Source: Sordariomycetes sp. S80-01Y (Eukaryota; Ascomycota; Sordariomycetes). From it: 64,000 nt of DNA. The stretch is from NCBI GenBank assembly GCA_037042185.1, contig JAXQJY010000030.1, positions 2,108,001 through 2,172,000 on the forward strand. The letters run 5' to 3'. Of the stretch, positions 23,482-35,477 are shown in pieces (within the stretch, counting starts at the first letter, position 1; each line of letters starts with the position of its first letter). The notes beneath the pieces were generated by a model that ran no database searches, was not told the origin of the DNA, and saw nothing but the letters and a program-made list of their open reading frames with translations. Made by a program: the position numbers and the translations under genes.

Positions 23482-24380
23482 ATGTCGACCGCATCCTCGG
23501 CCGCCGTCCTCGTCGAGCAGGCCAAAAAGGCCGCCGCAGTCCAAGCCGTAGAGAACCATCTGCTCCCATCCCACCGCTACGTAGGCATTGGTTCCGGCAG
23601 CACGGTCGTCTATGTTGTCGAGGCCATCGTCGCCAAGGGCCCCGAGTTCTATCAGAACATGACCTTCATCCCAACTGGATCACAGAGCAAGGGACTCATC
23701 AGAACAGCGGGCCTGAAGCTGGCGAACCTGGACGAGAGGCCGGTGGTGGATGGCAGGCTGGTGCAGCTGGATGTTTGCTTCGACGGCGCGGACGAGGTGG
23801 ATGAGGATTTGAACTTGATAAAGGGAGGTGGTGCGTGTTTGTTCCAGGAGAAGCTTGTTGCGGTTGCTGCGCGGACCTTTGTCGCCGTCGCGGGTAAGTA
23901 CCTCGCATCAATCAACATGCAGACACCAGATACTAACACCCTATAGACTACCGCAAGCAGTCGCCCAGACTCTGCACAAAGTGGAAGACCATCCCCATCG
24001 AGGTCCTCCCCATGGCCGCCCCCGACGTCCTCCTCCGTCTGCAGGCACTCGGCTCGCCCAACCCGCTTGTCCGCTCTGGACTGGCCAGCAAAGCCGGTGA
24101 GTGTGTGACGGACAATGGCATGTGGATTATCGATGCGCCCTTCCCGCCTCTGATGCTTCAGAAGGACGGCCAGGGTAACCCTGCGGCTGGTCTGTGGGAG
24201 GTTGGCGCGCTGGCGCAGGAGCTGCTGGCAATTCCAGGCATCGTCGAAATCGGGCTGTTCCATGGCGTCAACGGGAACCAAGCCGCTGGCACGGCTTTGG
24301 AGGGCAAGGCGCAGAAGCCGGTAGCTGCGTACTTCGGAACCGCAGAGGGCACAGTCGACGTTCAGAAGGCCGCGGCCTAG
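23482..24380 (+). CDS. RKI1: Ribose-5-phosphate isomerase A
   Basis: Interconverts ribose-5-phosphate and ribulose-5-phosphate in the non-oxidative pentose phosphate pathway, in the cytosol. Exons are 23482-23893 and 23947-24380 (53 nt intron with an acceptor in CTATAG), giving 281 residues. RpiA motifs are present: IGSGSTV (phosphate loop, about 36-42), DGADEVDEDLNLIKGGG (catalytic aspartates and lysine) and FQEKLVA, which carries the conserved glutamate. The C-terminal GLFHGVNGNQ and YFGTAEGTV are also typical. The chosen ATG gives the usual cytosolic length. Confidence 0.95.
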
Positions 24381-24506
24381 ATCACTGGTCAATGAAGAAG
24401 TTTGAACTTCTAAACGAAGGTATTAGTGTATATGTTGAACGATCGTAGTCTCGTCTCTTTTGGCCGTAGTATACAAGCCCCATGTTGTCCATACCCCCGC
24501 CCGCTA

Positions 24507-25498
<992 letters not shown>

Positions 25499-25913
25499 TG
25501 TGTCTGTCGTTGCCTCTCCAAAGCCTGATAAAAGGACGGGGCCTCTCGTCGATGTAGATTCGTTTCCTGGGGTTCGTTCGCTCCGTGTTCCTCAGTCGTC
25601 GATCCAACGCCGTCGTAAGTCGTTACACAGGCAAGGGAGCAATGGGTTTGTCGAATATGTAGGTCGTCAAGCCAGCAACGTCCCTGAACCAGCGACGGCC
25701 GTCCGGTCCGCAGCACGTGCGTCAAGCCTCCAGGAGGTGCATCGCCAAGCACCATCATTAACGGATGCCCAATGGGGATTAGCGCTAGTTGAAGCGGAAA
25801 GGGTCCACTAAAAAATTCAAGATGGCGGTCGCTCTTTCCCCCACCATTTTCCGTATCAATCATCACCCATCATCAACTTTACCATCGTCTATTCGAAGAC
25901 TCAACAGGTCAAA
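25499..25913. other. Divergent promoter YPT6/NOP53
   Basis: 415 bases with both start codons pointing outward; includes both 5' leaders. No further gene is recognised. Confidence 0.5.
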
Positions 25914-27287
25914 ATGGCGTTGATCAAGGGCAAGGCGTCCGAGTCTGTTGAGGCGCCGCAGTCTCACTCCCAGCCTTCTCGAAAGGGCAAGAAAGCATGG
26001 CGCAAGAACGTCGATGTGACGGACGTGCAGAAGGGTCTCGCCGAACTTAACGACGAAATCATTACTGGGTATGCTTCCTGCGTCTCTCCAAAATACTGCC
26101 TTAGCTAACAGACTATCAGAGGCGTAGTTCGCGAGAAAGAAAATGAGGCCCTTTTCACCCTCGACATAAAACCCTCCCAGGCCCTCGTCAAACAACCTTC
26201 CAAGTTGCCCTCCAAGAAGACCCTGAAAGCCGACGAAATCATTGCCGCCCGCTCTGCTGTTCCCGCCGTATCATCGCGCAAACGCTCCAATGGCAAGACA
26301 ACCGACGGCTTGCTCCCCGTGAAACGTCAGCGCACCGATTGGGTCTCCCACAAAGATCTCGCCCGTCTCAAGCGCGTTGCTGACGGGCAGCATGACAATA
26401 CCATCGAAGTCAAGGACGCCACGTATGACCTGTGGGATGCCCCCAAGAAGGAGGAAGATCCAATGAATTTCTTGCCGGAAAAGGTTGAGGCGAAGGTGCC
26501 CAAGAGCATGAGGCAACCTACCATTTCCCTCCTGGCGAATGGCAAGCCTACGCCTGCCGTGCAGCGACCTACTGATGTGTATTCTTACATGCCTGATGAC
26601 AACAAATGGGAGGAGCATCTCGCCCAAGAAGGTCAGAGGGCGTTGGAGGCTGAGAAGAAGAGGTTAGCGGCCAAGGAGGCCGAAAGGTTGAAACAAGAGG
26701 CTGCCGCTCGCTCGGCTGCCGAGGCCGAAGCTGCCGAGGCGCGCGCAAATTTGTCAGAATGGGAGGAGGACAGCGAGTGGGACGGCTTCCAGAGTGGTGC
26801 TGAGGAGGATAGGCCAGTGGTCAAGAAGCCTGGACGGAAGACGCCCAGCCAGAGGAACAAGGCGAAGCGGAGAAAGGAAGAGGAGAGGCTAGCGAAGCAT
26901 AGAGCTGCCATGAAAGCTCGAAGGGTGCAGGAGATGAAGATCAAGGAGCTTGCGCAGCAGGTTGACGACAAGGAAGCCCAGCGCGCTTTGGTTCTCGCCA
27001 AGAAAGAGTTGCAGGACATGAAGGACAATGACGAGCTCGGCGAGCAGAAGCTCAGGAGAAGGCAACTCGGCAAGTATAAGCTACCCGAGAAGGACCTCGA
27101 GCTTGTGTTGCCAGATGAGAGGCAGGATAACCTCAGGCTGTTGAAGCCAGAGGGGAATCTCCTGAGGGATCGGTACAGGAACATGTTGATCAACGGCAAG
27201 GTGGAGGCGAGGAGACATCTGCCGTTCAAGAAGAAGGCGAACAGGAAGGCCACAGAGAAGTGGACGCATAAGGATTTTCATATTTAG
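25914..27287 (+). CDS. NOP53: Ribosome biogenesis protein Nop53
   Basis: A nucleolar factor for late 60S maturation; it recruits the Mtr4-exosome to trim the 7S pre-rRNA (known for yeast Nop53). Exons are 25914-26068 and 26120-27287 (51 nt intron), giving 440 residues. The N-terminus has SRKGKKAWRKNVDVTDV, the conserved Nop53 start, followed by LFTLDIKPS. The central part is acidic and charged (EEDSEWDGFQSGAEEDRP) and the C-terminal half is a long Lys/Arg/Glu-rich coiled coil. It ends with LLRDRYRNMLINGKVEARRH, which matches the conserved C-terminal block. Confidence 0.9.
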
Positions 27288-27456
27288 ACTGTTGTTATTT
27301 GGGAGGTATATATACTCTAAGATGGTCGCCTCAAAGTCGTACAGAAATCTGTTGTTGGGTCGCATGACTATCTCATTTTTCCTCCTAGATCCCCTTCATC
27401 AAAGACTCTCGTTGTGCGCCGTGTCCATTTGGTAAAGATGCCGTCAGCACATTTCC

Positions 27457-29539
27457 TTAGAAGCTGATCAGGTCTGGTCAACGTTAGCATCCATTTGTCA
27501 CTGACTCTTTATAAAGGCTTACCTCTCCCGAACAGCCCTCTCTTCGCCCAATCCATAGCCATAAGCAACCTCGTCCTCAAACTCACGCTCTGTGCAAAGT
27601 ATACACTTCTCCAAGTGTACACAGCCCATAGCCCACCGGTTAAGTTCCAGCCCTCTCCAAGATCAAACACGGCCGAGTTGCCAATGTACGCCAAGCTACC
27701 CAGATGGTGATACTCGAACGCCTTGTACAGCGCAGCATCAAGGTCACCATCGCGGATCTCATTAGCTGAGAGACCCTCGGACATGCGCGCCATCTTGTTA
27801 AACTTTTGGGCCAAGTATTGACCCTGTTGGTGAGCGCGTTGAGCTGTGGCAGGCAGTGATGTGAGCTTTGAATCGATCTGGTTGAGAAGTTCGCGGAGCT
27901 CGCCGAAGTCGAGGGTGCCAGATTGGTTCTTATCGAATTGATGGAAGAGCTTGTCCAGGCGCTTGAGGTGATCTGCGGCTTGGGGGAAGCGTTTTCGCAC
28001 ATCGTTGGCTACCTGACGCCAGTCGCTGAAATGGAGGTCAATAGTCTCGGGGTCCTGACCCTTTTTCCAAGCCAGCGTACGCAGGAAGGTAATAATGTTG
28101 TCCGCTACATTGTTTTGCACCGTGGCACAGTCGCCGATGGCGTAGACGTCGCCCAACGGTGCGCCATTCAGACGGAGATGAGTGTCGGTCTCGAGGGCGT
28201 GGCGGTTGGTTTGGACGTCGCCGAGCTTCTTTGCCAGTGCTTTGGACAGAGCGGTAGGTGCTACTCCTGTAGACCAGAGACAGAAGCCAATAGGTAGCTC
28301 CTTTGTCAAAAGTGACCCGTCATCCTGCTTCTGGGTGAAGATGATCTTCTCAGGCTGAACTTCTTTCACGCGCGAGTTCGTCATGACGTTGACTTGATCG
28401 CGGGCGAATCGCTCTTCAGCATACTTCGACACAGCTTCATCGTAGGTGTTCAAGATGTGGCTTCGACTTTGGATGATGTGGACAGAGATTTCGTTGCGGA
28501 GAAGTCGCGGGAAGTGTCGGGAGAGATCCTCGTTCAGGAGATCGTAGAGCTCAGCAGCGAATTCAACGCCAGTCGGTCCTCCACCGCTGACGACGAATGA
28601 GAGGAGGCGCTTTCGCTCTTCGTCAGATGTCGTCGGTAGACAAGCCAGCTCGAAGTTGTGGATGACTCGGTTGCGGATACCTCGCGCATCGTCGATGTTC
28701 TTGAGGAAGAACGCGTGCTCTAGTCCCTTTACGCCGTGCGGGTTTGTCGTCGACCCAGTAGCCACAACCAGCTTGTCATAGGGGACGTAGAATCGCACTT
28801 CCTTGCCTTCCGGGTTGTTCTGCGCGACCTCGACAAGCTTTTCCGAGAACTCGACATCCTCTGCCTTTGCGCGGATGAAGTGACCATTGACTCGACTAAT
28901 GATGCGTCGGATGGGTTCAACCAGAGACCTCAGCTCCAAGGTGCCGACCGTCGCTGAGGGTAGCATGGGCGTAAACAAGAAGTAGTTCGTTGGAGAAATG
29001 ACCGTGACGTGATACTCGTCCGGGTTCAGGTCCTTCAACAGAGCCACGCCACCCCAGCCGCCGCCCAAGATTACCAGCTTCGGCTTATTCTTCAACTTCT
29101 TCTTCGTCTCGCAGTCGTCGTCGTCAATGAACACCTCTGCTATTGGCAAGTTCTTTGGCCCTCCCCTCCTTGGTTGAAGTGCCAACTGCGAGACATCAAT
29201 GTCGCTGTGCGTCTGGTACTCTTTGTAAGTCGAGGCATCGTAAACGAAGAAGCCAATGACAGCCACGCCAGCCACGGTCAGAGACGCGCCGAACCAGGCG
29301 GCTGTGCGGTAGACGAAGTTGGCAAGGCGCGATTTCGCTTGCGGGAGGGGTTTGCCGGAGATGGCGCGGATGAAGTAAGGGGAGGTGTGGGCGCGGGAGG
29401 TTGGGGCCCTGGAGCGATGGAGGTTGAGGATTGTGCGGGTTGTTGTTCGAGGCTGAAGCTCGGAGCCTTGCCTGGAGGTGTGCCGGATCGTCGAAAGTAT
29501 CGAGCGCGTTGGCACGCGAATTGACGAAGCGGGAGGCAT
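27457..29539 (-). CDS. NDE1: External alternative NADH dehydrogenase with EF-hand (Nde1-like)
   Basis: A rotenone-insensitive type II NADH:ubiquinone oxidoreductase of the mitochondrial inner membrane, probably facing the intermembrane space. Exons are 29539-27523 and 27473-27457 (49 nt intron), giving 677 residues; the tiny last exon codes for the conserved ending LFGRDLISF. An Arg/Ser-rich mitochondrial presequence is followed by one hydrophobic helix (about 85-105). Two Rossmann motifs bind FAD (ILGGGWGG, about 153) and NADH (VVSGGGPTGVEF, about 315). A complete EF-hand lies at 536-547 (DKNQSGTLDFGE), inserted before the C-terminal membrane-anchoring part. That arrangement marks the calcium-binding external NDH group (N. 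crassa NDE1). External orientation is inferred. Confidence 0.93.
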
Positions 29540-30181
29540 CGTCCTGATGTTGGTCGTGACAGCTGTGAGGGCTATGACGACACGCGCAAGAGATGGCTAG
29601 AGCTGTTCCAAGCTCTGTGACGAGCCTTAACTTCTATTGAAACAAAATCACGTCCATTGGGGACCAAAAAGAACAGCAGGCGTGTCGCAGAAAAAGACGC
29701 GGTGCAATTGAGTCAAAGCATATGACGAGCTGAAGTTGTTTCAGAGGAACTTGGGTGAGCTTCTGGAAGAGCCGGCTGCTAGTGACGGCTTGTGGCGTCA
29801 TAGGCGTGCGGCCAAGTGCCACTGGCAGTGATGGAAAGCTGCCAGGGGTCCAGATATCCCGGCAACGCGGCTCAAGCCTCCCGAATCTGCGCTATTGGTG
29901 CGCTGAGCATCAAAAAAAAACTTCGCTTTACGAGGCTCTCGCTCAGTATCGCTCGGTGCTACTTTTGGTCCGCCCTCGGATGTTTCGGCAGCTGTGTACA
30001 CGTATGAGCGACAGGACGTATGCGCGGCAGTAAAACGCCTCGGACATCCCAATCGGAGATCGGTTCCTAGGTGTTGGTCCGAGACGCGAGATCTCGGTCG
30101 TTTATGTCATTGGGTCCTCTCATTTTACGGAAACGCTTGTTTATATGCTTCGCTGGAACTAGCTTTACCTCCTTCCTTGCC
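29540..30181. other. Intergenic region between URK1 and NDE1
   Basis: Both flanking genes are on the minus strand, so this is the NDE1 promoter plus the URK1 3' end. It contains an A9 run near 29911. No gene is recognised. Confidence 0.5.
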
Positions 30182-31853
30182 TCAACATCTGAAGTACTTC
30201 TTCTCAACCCACCGAGGTTCCTGGTCCGCAAGGATGTTGCAAACAACTACGGTGATTTCAGGGAACACCGAGGTCAAACGATGCAATCCCACCCGACCAG
30301 CTGAGTATGTGGCCAGCACGATACGGTCTTGAGCAACCCCGTGGTCAACCAGGACCTGTACGGCCATTAACGCCGCACCGCCGCTAGCCATCTGAGTGTC
30401 CAGCAAAAGCACGCTCTCATGCTTGTGAATGTCTTCCGGCAGTCGGAGGTAATGAAGCTCAGGCTCGCCTGTTGAGTAGTCTGACTGGATCAAAAGACGC
30501 CCAGTCCTGCAGTCAGGGATAGTCTTGCGCAGAGCTGTCTCAAAGGCGGATCCTCCTCGGAGAACAATCACGGCGCTGACTTCACCCTTGGACGTCAAGC
30601 CCTGATACTTGTGTCCTTGGGGGGTTTCGACAGTCAGGCTTTGGAACTGCACATTGTTAAGTGCCCTTCAGACTGTCAGTCATTCCTCCAAAAGATTTCT
30701 GGAGATGGGCGAACTCACTGCTCGACAATTAGACTGGCCAACCGATCGAAGTAGAAGATGAAGTCCTCCGCATTCGTGTCGATGTCTTGCAGAATGGTGT
30801 GCATGAACTTGAGCTGTGGTGTGTCGTCAAGCACGACAACGCGATCAGACAAAGGCTCCTCTTTGCACGCAGCCTCGAGCTTCGCCAATGCCTCGCGATG
30901 GTGTCGTGATTTCTCAAAGAGCTTCCTCTCGATATAGTGGACCATCATATCCAACGCTACTCGGTTCTCTATACCTCGTGGCACGATGAGGTCTGCTACC
31001 TTCCGTTGAGGTTCGACGTACTTGAATCATGTTAGATGACACGACAAATCAGAGGGCTGAGTCGGATTTGCTCACTTGTTCATAATTCGGTTTGACGAAA
31101 GCAAACCATTGCTTGATAATTCCTTCGATGTCTCTTCCCCGATCCCTGACGTCGCGGACAACTATTTCTTGTTAGGCTGCCATATTTGCGTTTCATTTCT
31201 TGGGAAAGCTCACTTCTTCTCGAAAGGCAAGTATCTGCATCAGCTTCACAGTAGATCTGGGGCATAGGTTAGCCAATGAGCACACTTTCTGTCCTGGGCT
31301 GTGGACGTGCCCCCATGTCTATCAACTCGCGGACCCTAGGATCGTAAAGAGCAAAGATGCCTTCCAGAACGAGCACATGGGGAGAATATATCGAGGTCGT
31401 TTGCTCCTGGCGGGCATGCTCTGCGAAGGAGTACACTGGGATCTCAGCGCGCTTGCTGTGATCAAGTCAGCCAGGCTCCGCGCGCTGGGTATATTTTTGA
31501 AGAGTACCCGGCCTTCAGATCTCGCAACCGATCCACGAGGATGTCAAAGTCGATCGACTCTGGTGCATCGAAATCATGCTCGCTGCGGAAAGCTGCTTTA
31601 GACTGCTCGGGTGTGAGAGTCTTATAGAACGAGTCCTTCGCAAGATCAGCCACTTGTAGATTTCTATATTCATGCCTAGTCTTACCATCGACAGAATCAC
31701 AACCCAAGGCAAATTAAGCTGCTTGACAATCGCTTGTGAAAGTGTCGACTTTCCAGACCCCGAGCTACCCGCCACGGCGATGATGCTCAGATCAGCCCAT
31801 GGCGGGGAATAGTAGGCCCTCTTTTGGATGGTGACATGACTCAATCCGTTCAT
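30182..31853 (-). CDS. URK1: Uridine/cytidine kinase with C-terminal UPRT-like domain
   Basis: Phosphorylates uridine and cytidine to UMP and CMP in pyrimidine salvage. Eight exons span seven introns; exons are 31853-31686, 31635-31508, 31455-31311, 31256-31214, 31161-31076, 31020-30719 (the sixth) and 30665-30182, i.e. seven coding exons and six introns, giving 451 residues. The fourth exon begins after an intron whose donor is GC (see findings). The P-loop is GSSGSGKS at 29-36; other kinase motifs are HDFDAPESIDFDIL, LEGIFALYDPRV and RDVRDRGRDIEGIIKQW. The C-terminal half is uracil phosphoribosyltransferase-like, with VILRGGSAFETALR and DTQMASGGAA in place of the usual PRPP loop. As in yeast Urk1, this domain is probably not an active UPRT. 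The short exons all join in phase, which supports the model. Confidence 0.9.
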
Positions 31854-33030
31854 ATCGTTTGTTGAGGTGCAGCCGAGAGAAGGAGAAGCAACGTTGATGA
31901 TGGTGGTGCAGATGCAGCTGCGATTGGCCTAGGTCGTGCACGGTAGGACGACAGGTGGCTCGGGGTTACGGATATCGGAAAGGCAAGAAGTGACCGTGCT
32001 GCGAGATTAAAGCTCCAGAGTAGAGGGAAAGCAGAGCCAAAGCTGCTATAGGTAGCTGTGAATATCGAAGCAAGATAGCAGAGTGAGGCTCGCGTGACCT
32101 AAGATCCACCAATCTCCAACTGACAGAACGGGGTGTGGAGCACAGTCCCAATGAAGCAGCTGATGCTCGAAGTAAGTCGCAAGGCAAGCCTCAGTGTTCT
32201 TGGATGTCTGGTGAAGGTTTGAGTCAAGGGACTGATTAAGGTTGTAGGCAAGAGGCGCGCAGTCAAAGTTGACATGCAGTGTGTCGGGTTAAGTTTATGG
32301 AAGCCGGCGATGGCCGCAGCTCCAAAAGCCCTCCTAGGCGAACTCTTACTTGGATCTGCGCACTAGACTCCTAAAGGAAAGTAGATACTCGCCCATCATA
32401 ATCATACAGGAGATCAAGAAATACTGTCCTACGAAGAGCCAAGCACAATATTGTTCCAGTATGAAACATGCTTGTGTCCTATCGATTTAAATTTATCCTA
32501 TCGTAGAACCATCATATGTCTAGGGTAGGGCTGGCGAGGCTCCAGACACCTGCCCAACGGTGATTGGTTGCAGCCGCCAGCAAACCCCAGCCCTTCAAGA
32601 AGAGGTCCACCTCTCGGAGCTGGCAGGCTCAGCTTTTCCTTCTTCCACATCCATCTTCCAAACTTCGCAACGACCGCCCGACCCTTCTAGCCACAGCCTT
32701 CCGTGATCCCCAACCCCCACTGGCGAGTATTGCTATACCTCGAGTCATTCTGCGCTGGATATACCTTCCTTTTGCCGGTTCGAGCGCCCAACCTAAGCTT
32801 TTACGGAGCTGCTACGGTTGGGCAGCCTGTGTGAGCGATATCAGCCAACACATACACGCAAGGCCTCAGGCGCGCGGCTCAGCCTGATTGGAGGGCATTC
32901 CTAGCTTCCTACCACTCCAGACCTCCAGCACTCACGACGGAGTGACTGGCGTCGGCCGGCCAGCATAAGGCGACGACTGGTCAAATTCAACACGCGTTGC
33001 TCGAGGAGCGGGCTTACCAAGCTTGTTGAG
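31854..33030. other. Divergent intergenic region URK1/GID8
   Basis: About 1.18 kb holding two promoters. One open frame (32564-32887, plus strand) has no ATG beyond its first codon region and resembles leader sequence. An ACGCGT hexamer lies at 32992-32997, close to the GID8 start. No gene is recognised. Confidence 0.5.
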
Positions 33031-34190
33031 ATGGTCGGTCTCTGCACCCTCCCTGGCTGAACGTCGCTGATTGTGGTCAGGCGTCATCAACATCCACAGC
33101 CACTCCTGTGAAGAGTGACTGGGAGCGTCGGATATGGGACGCCAAGCCAGCAAAGAGGTACGATTCGAACCCAACATTCCCCATCCCACTATAATGCACC
33201 TACATGATGATCTTTATCAATGGGAATCTCTCCTAGAAACCCATGCGGAGAAAACGATCTTGCTCCTACAAGGGGTACCTGATACCTTGCATATACACAT
33301 GCCGCGTTTTGCCCATGCACAGGAAGACCTGGGGCTAACATCTTGCATAGCGATATCAACGCTCTGATACTGGACTACCTCACAATGGAAGGCTATCCTA
33401 AGGCCGCCGAGAACTTCTGCAAAGAAGCCAACATGAGTCCACAAGACGAGCGCGAAGGGATAGAGGAGCGATGGCAAGTTCGGCAACACATCCTGAATGG
33501 CGACTACACTTCCGCCATACAAATCCTGAATGATATTGATCTCGAGGTATGTAACAACGCTGTGCGCAAGACTTCCTCCCTTCATGATTAGAACAAGAGT
33601 TTATACATGCACCACGCATAGGCTTTCGGGCCGTGGATGAGACCAACCACCTTTATATGATTGCACATTCTTCCTCATATTTTGCTGCACGCTTTGACAA
33701 GAATCGTCACTGACAACAGTAGATTCTCGAAGGAGATCCGCACCTACACTTCTTGCTTCTGCAGCTGCAGCTCGTTGAGCTCAGCCGAGCATGCAACAAG
33801 TCTGGTGACCCCAGCGAAGCTATGAAGTTCGCACAGGAGCATCTCGGACCACGGGCCCCTGAGAACAAACAATTTCTGGAAGCCATGGAGAAGACCATGT
33901 GTCTGCTCATGATTCCTCATGAACAGCTGGAACCTCAATTAGCCAGCCTTCTCGACCCTCATGAGCGGCAGAAGGCAGCGGAGCAGGTCAATACAGCTAT
34001 AGTACAGCACCGCTCGCAGAGAACTATCGCTAGCATTCGCAAGCTTGCGAAAACGCGTGCTTGGGCGGAAGCCCGAGTGAGGCAACTCGGCGGACCGGTG
34101 CCTAACAAACTAGACATCGGTCTGCATGGCGAGGAGCCTAGAGAACCGTCGGTTGGCGAGAACGGCAGTAATGATATGGAAATGACATAG
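33031..34190 (+). CDS. GID8: GID/CTLH E3 ligase subunit Gid8
   Basis: A scaffold subunit of the GID (CTLH) ubiquitin ligase, which in yeast degrades gluconeogenic enzymes when glucose returns. Proposed exons are 33031-33033 (ATG only), 33081-33157, 33351-33546 and 33723-34190, giving 247 residues. A LisH motif (SDINALILDYLTMEGYPKAA, about 26-45) is followed by the CTLH and CRA regions (ERWQVRQHILNGDYTSAI, HFLLLQLQLVELSRAC, LGPRAPENKQFLEAMEKTM). Two introns are long for this window (193 and 176 nt). The body is certain; the start is less so, because the initiator ATG must be spliced directly to GCG to keep the frame (weak donor GTCGGT, 47 nt intron). An alternative upstream first exon cannot be excluded. 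Confidence 0.85.
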
Positions 34191-34476
34191 CGGTATACTT
34201 TTGGGTGTTCTTAGCGGGAACTGCGGGCGTTATATGGATTTTGGAGACTCGAGGCATGAGTCAGGGCATGACAGCGGCGCAAGGATGGCTTTTCATGATG
34301 CTGGACGACTGTACGATTTTGCATGACTAGAAACCACGGTGTTACAATAATCACACTGCGGGGTCTTTGCCCTTTACATCACCATGTTCTCCCTATCAAA
34401 TACGACACAAAGAGACTGCCATTGATTCTAGGTAATATGTACATCCTTCCCTCCTCTGGTCCTTCTCAAGTCTCGC

Positions 34477-35190
34477 CTATTTCGTCCTGATGTGCTTCAA
34501 CTTCCTCTCCGAGTACAAGAAGTTGTTCGCGTACGCCTTGGGCGTGATCTTGCGACTCTGCGGCTCCTGGACGAAGTACTCGTATCCCTGCTTCTCGGCA
34601 AACTTGATGGCGTCCTCCTTGCTCTTGAAATGAATGTTGGTGCCCTGCATGAAGTCACCCGACGACTGCCAACCCATGAGCGGGTTCTCCCAGCGATGGC
34701 CCTTGGGGAGGATGTCCCAGTCCATGCGCCAGTGTTGGGAGCGGAAATCGCCGGATTGGGTGGCGGGCTTGGCCTCTTTGTAGATGCTGTCCCTTCGTCA
34801 GTCTCACGTCCCTGAATCAAGCGGTGATAGGTGTGCATACCGGACTGTGCGGGCTTGGAGCTCCATAGGCGCGCCAGAGATAGTGGCCGCGGGGAGAATA
34901 CCCTCCTCGCTACCGTCTTGAACCTTCTTCGGCACGGGTGTGTACGTCCTGGTTGCTCAATCAGCCTCTGGTAAATTCGTGCCTTCACTTCTCACAACAT
35001 ACGAGGTCGCCTTGTCAGGTCCGATGCTGTAGTCTGGCTGCGTATCTTCCAGCTTGGTGGGAACCGGCGGCGTCGCACTGGTCACACTTCCACTACTTTG
35101 GAAACGTCTCGGGATCGCGGCAAAGGCCGTTCGGGAGGCCGAAGCTCCGCGCAGCAGGCGCGCGGCGCTGTGGGTGCGGAGGGAGGCCAT
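34477..35190 (-). CDS. NDUFS4: Complex I 18/21 kDa Fe-S assembly-linked subunit (NDUFS4)
   Basis: An accessory subunit of mitochondrial NADH:ubiquinone oxidoreductase at the junction of the N and Q modules. Exons are 35190-35003, 34948-34841 and 34786-34477 (two 54 nt introns), giving 201 residues. The first about 35 residues form an Arg/Ala/Ser presequence ending near RRFQSSG. The family core follows: RTVRIYKEAKPATQSG across a splice site, HWRMDWDILPKGHRWENPLMGWQSS (given in part), then FKSKEDAIKFAEKQG and a basic C-terminus. N. crassa calls the orthologue the 21 kDa subunit. It is divergent from ATP17, with 287 bases between the two starts. Confidence 0.95.
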
Positions 35191-35477
35191 CTTGGATGTC
35201 GGTCGTAGGCAATTGACAATTATCTCGACATTGGCATGCCGGGTTGGCGAACGAAGGTCGGAGGTTGTGAAGCAGAGATGCGGGCTGTGTGATTGGCTGA
35301 CGCGGAGTAAGGAATTTTCCGGGAGTGGGACGAGTGCTTTTCGGGAGGAACTGGAACTGAAGCATCACGACGTTAGACTCTTGATCCCACCGCCTACGAA
35401 TTGAACGTCTTGCCGCAAGTGAGACGGATTGACGAATTTTTGTTCTAGAAGTTGCTTCGGGACAACATACCGCCATC
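35191..35477. promoter_or_regulatory. Shared divergent promoter NDUFS4/ATP17 with CCAAT boxes
   Basis: The 287 bases between two outward-pointing OXPHOS genes. CCAAT occurs on the minus strand at 35230-35234 and, in the fuller form AGCCAATCAC, around 35290-35299. The CCAAT-binding Hap/CBC complex is the known activator of respiratory genes in yeasts and is conserved in moulds. That the two genes are co-regulated is inference. Confidence 0.5.

Noticed and set aside
31257-31283. A GT donor inside the URK1 segment (GTGCTC)
   Set aside because: It would keep the frame but leave an intron of only 27 nt, below the size the spliceosome normally handles; the 54 nt GC-AG intron fits better.
33165-33185. 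tRNA B-box-like GGTTCGAATC on the minus strand near 33170
   Set aside because: No T-stem pairing around it and no A box or acceptor stem at the right distance; it lies in a GID8 intron.
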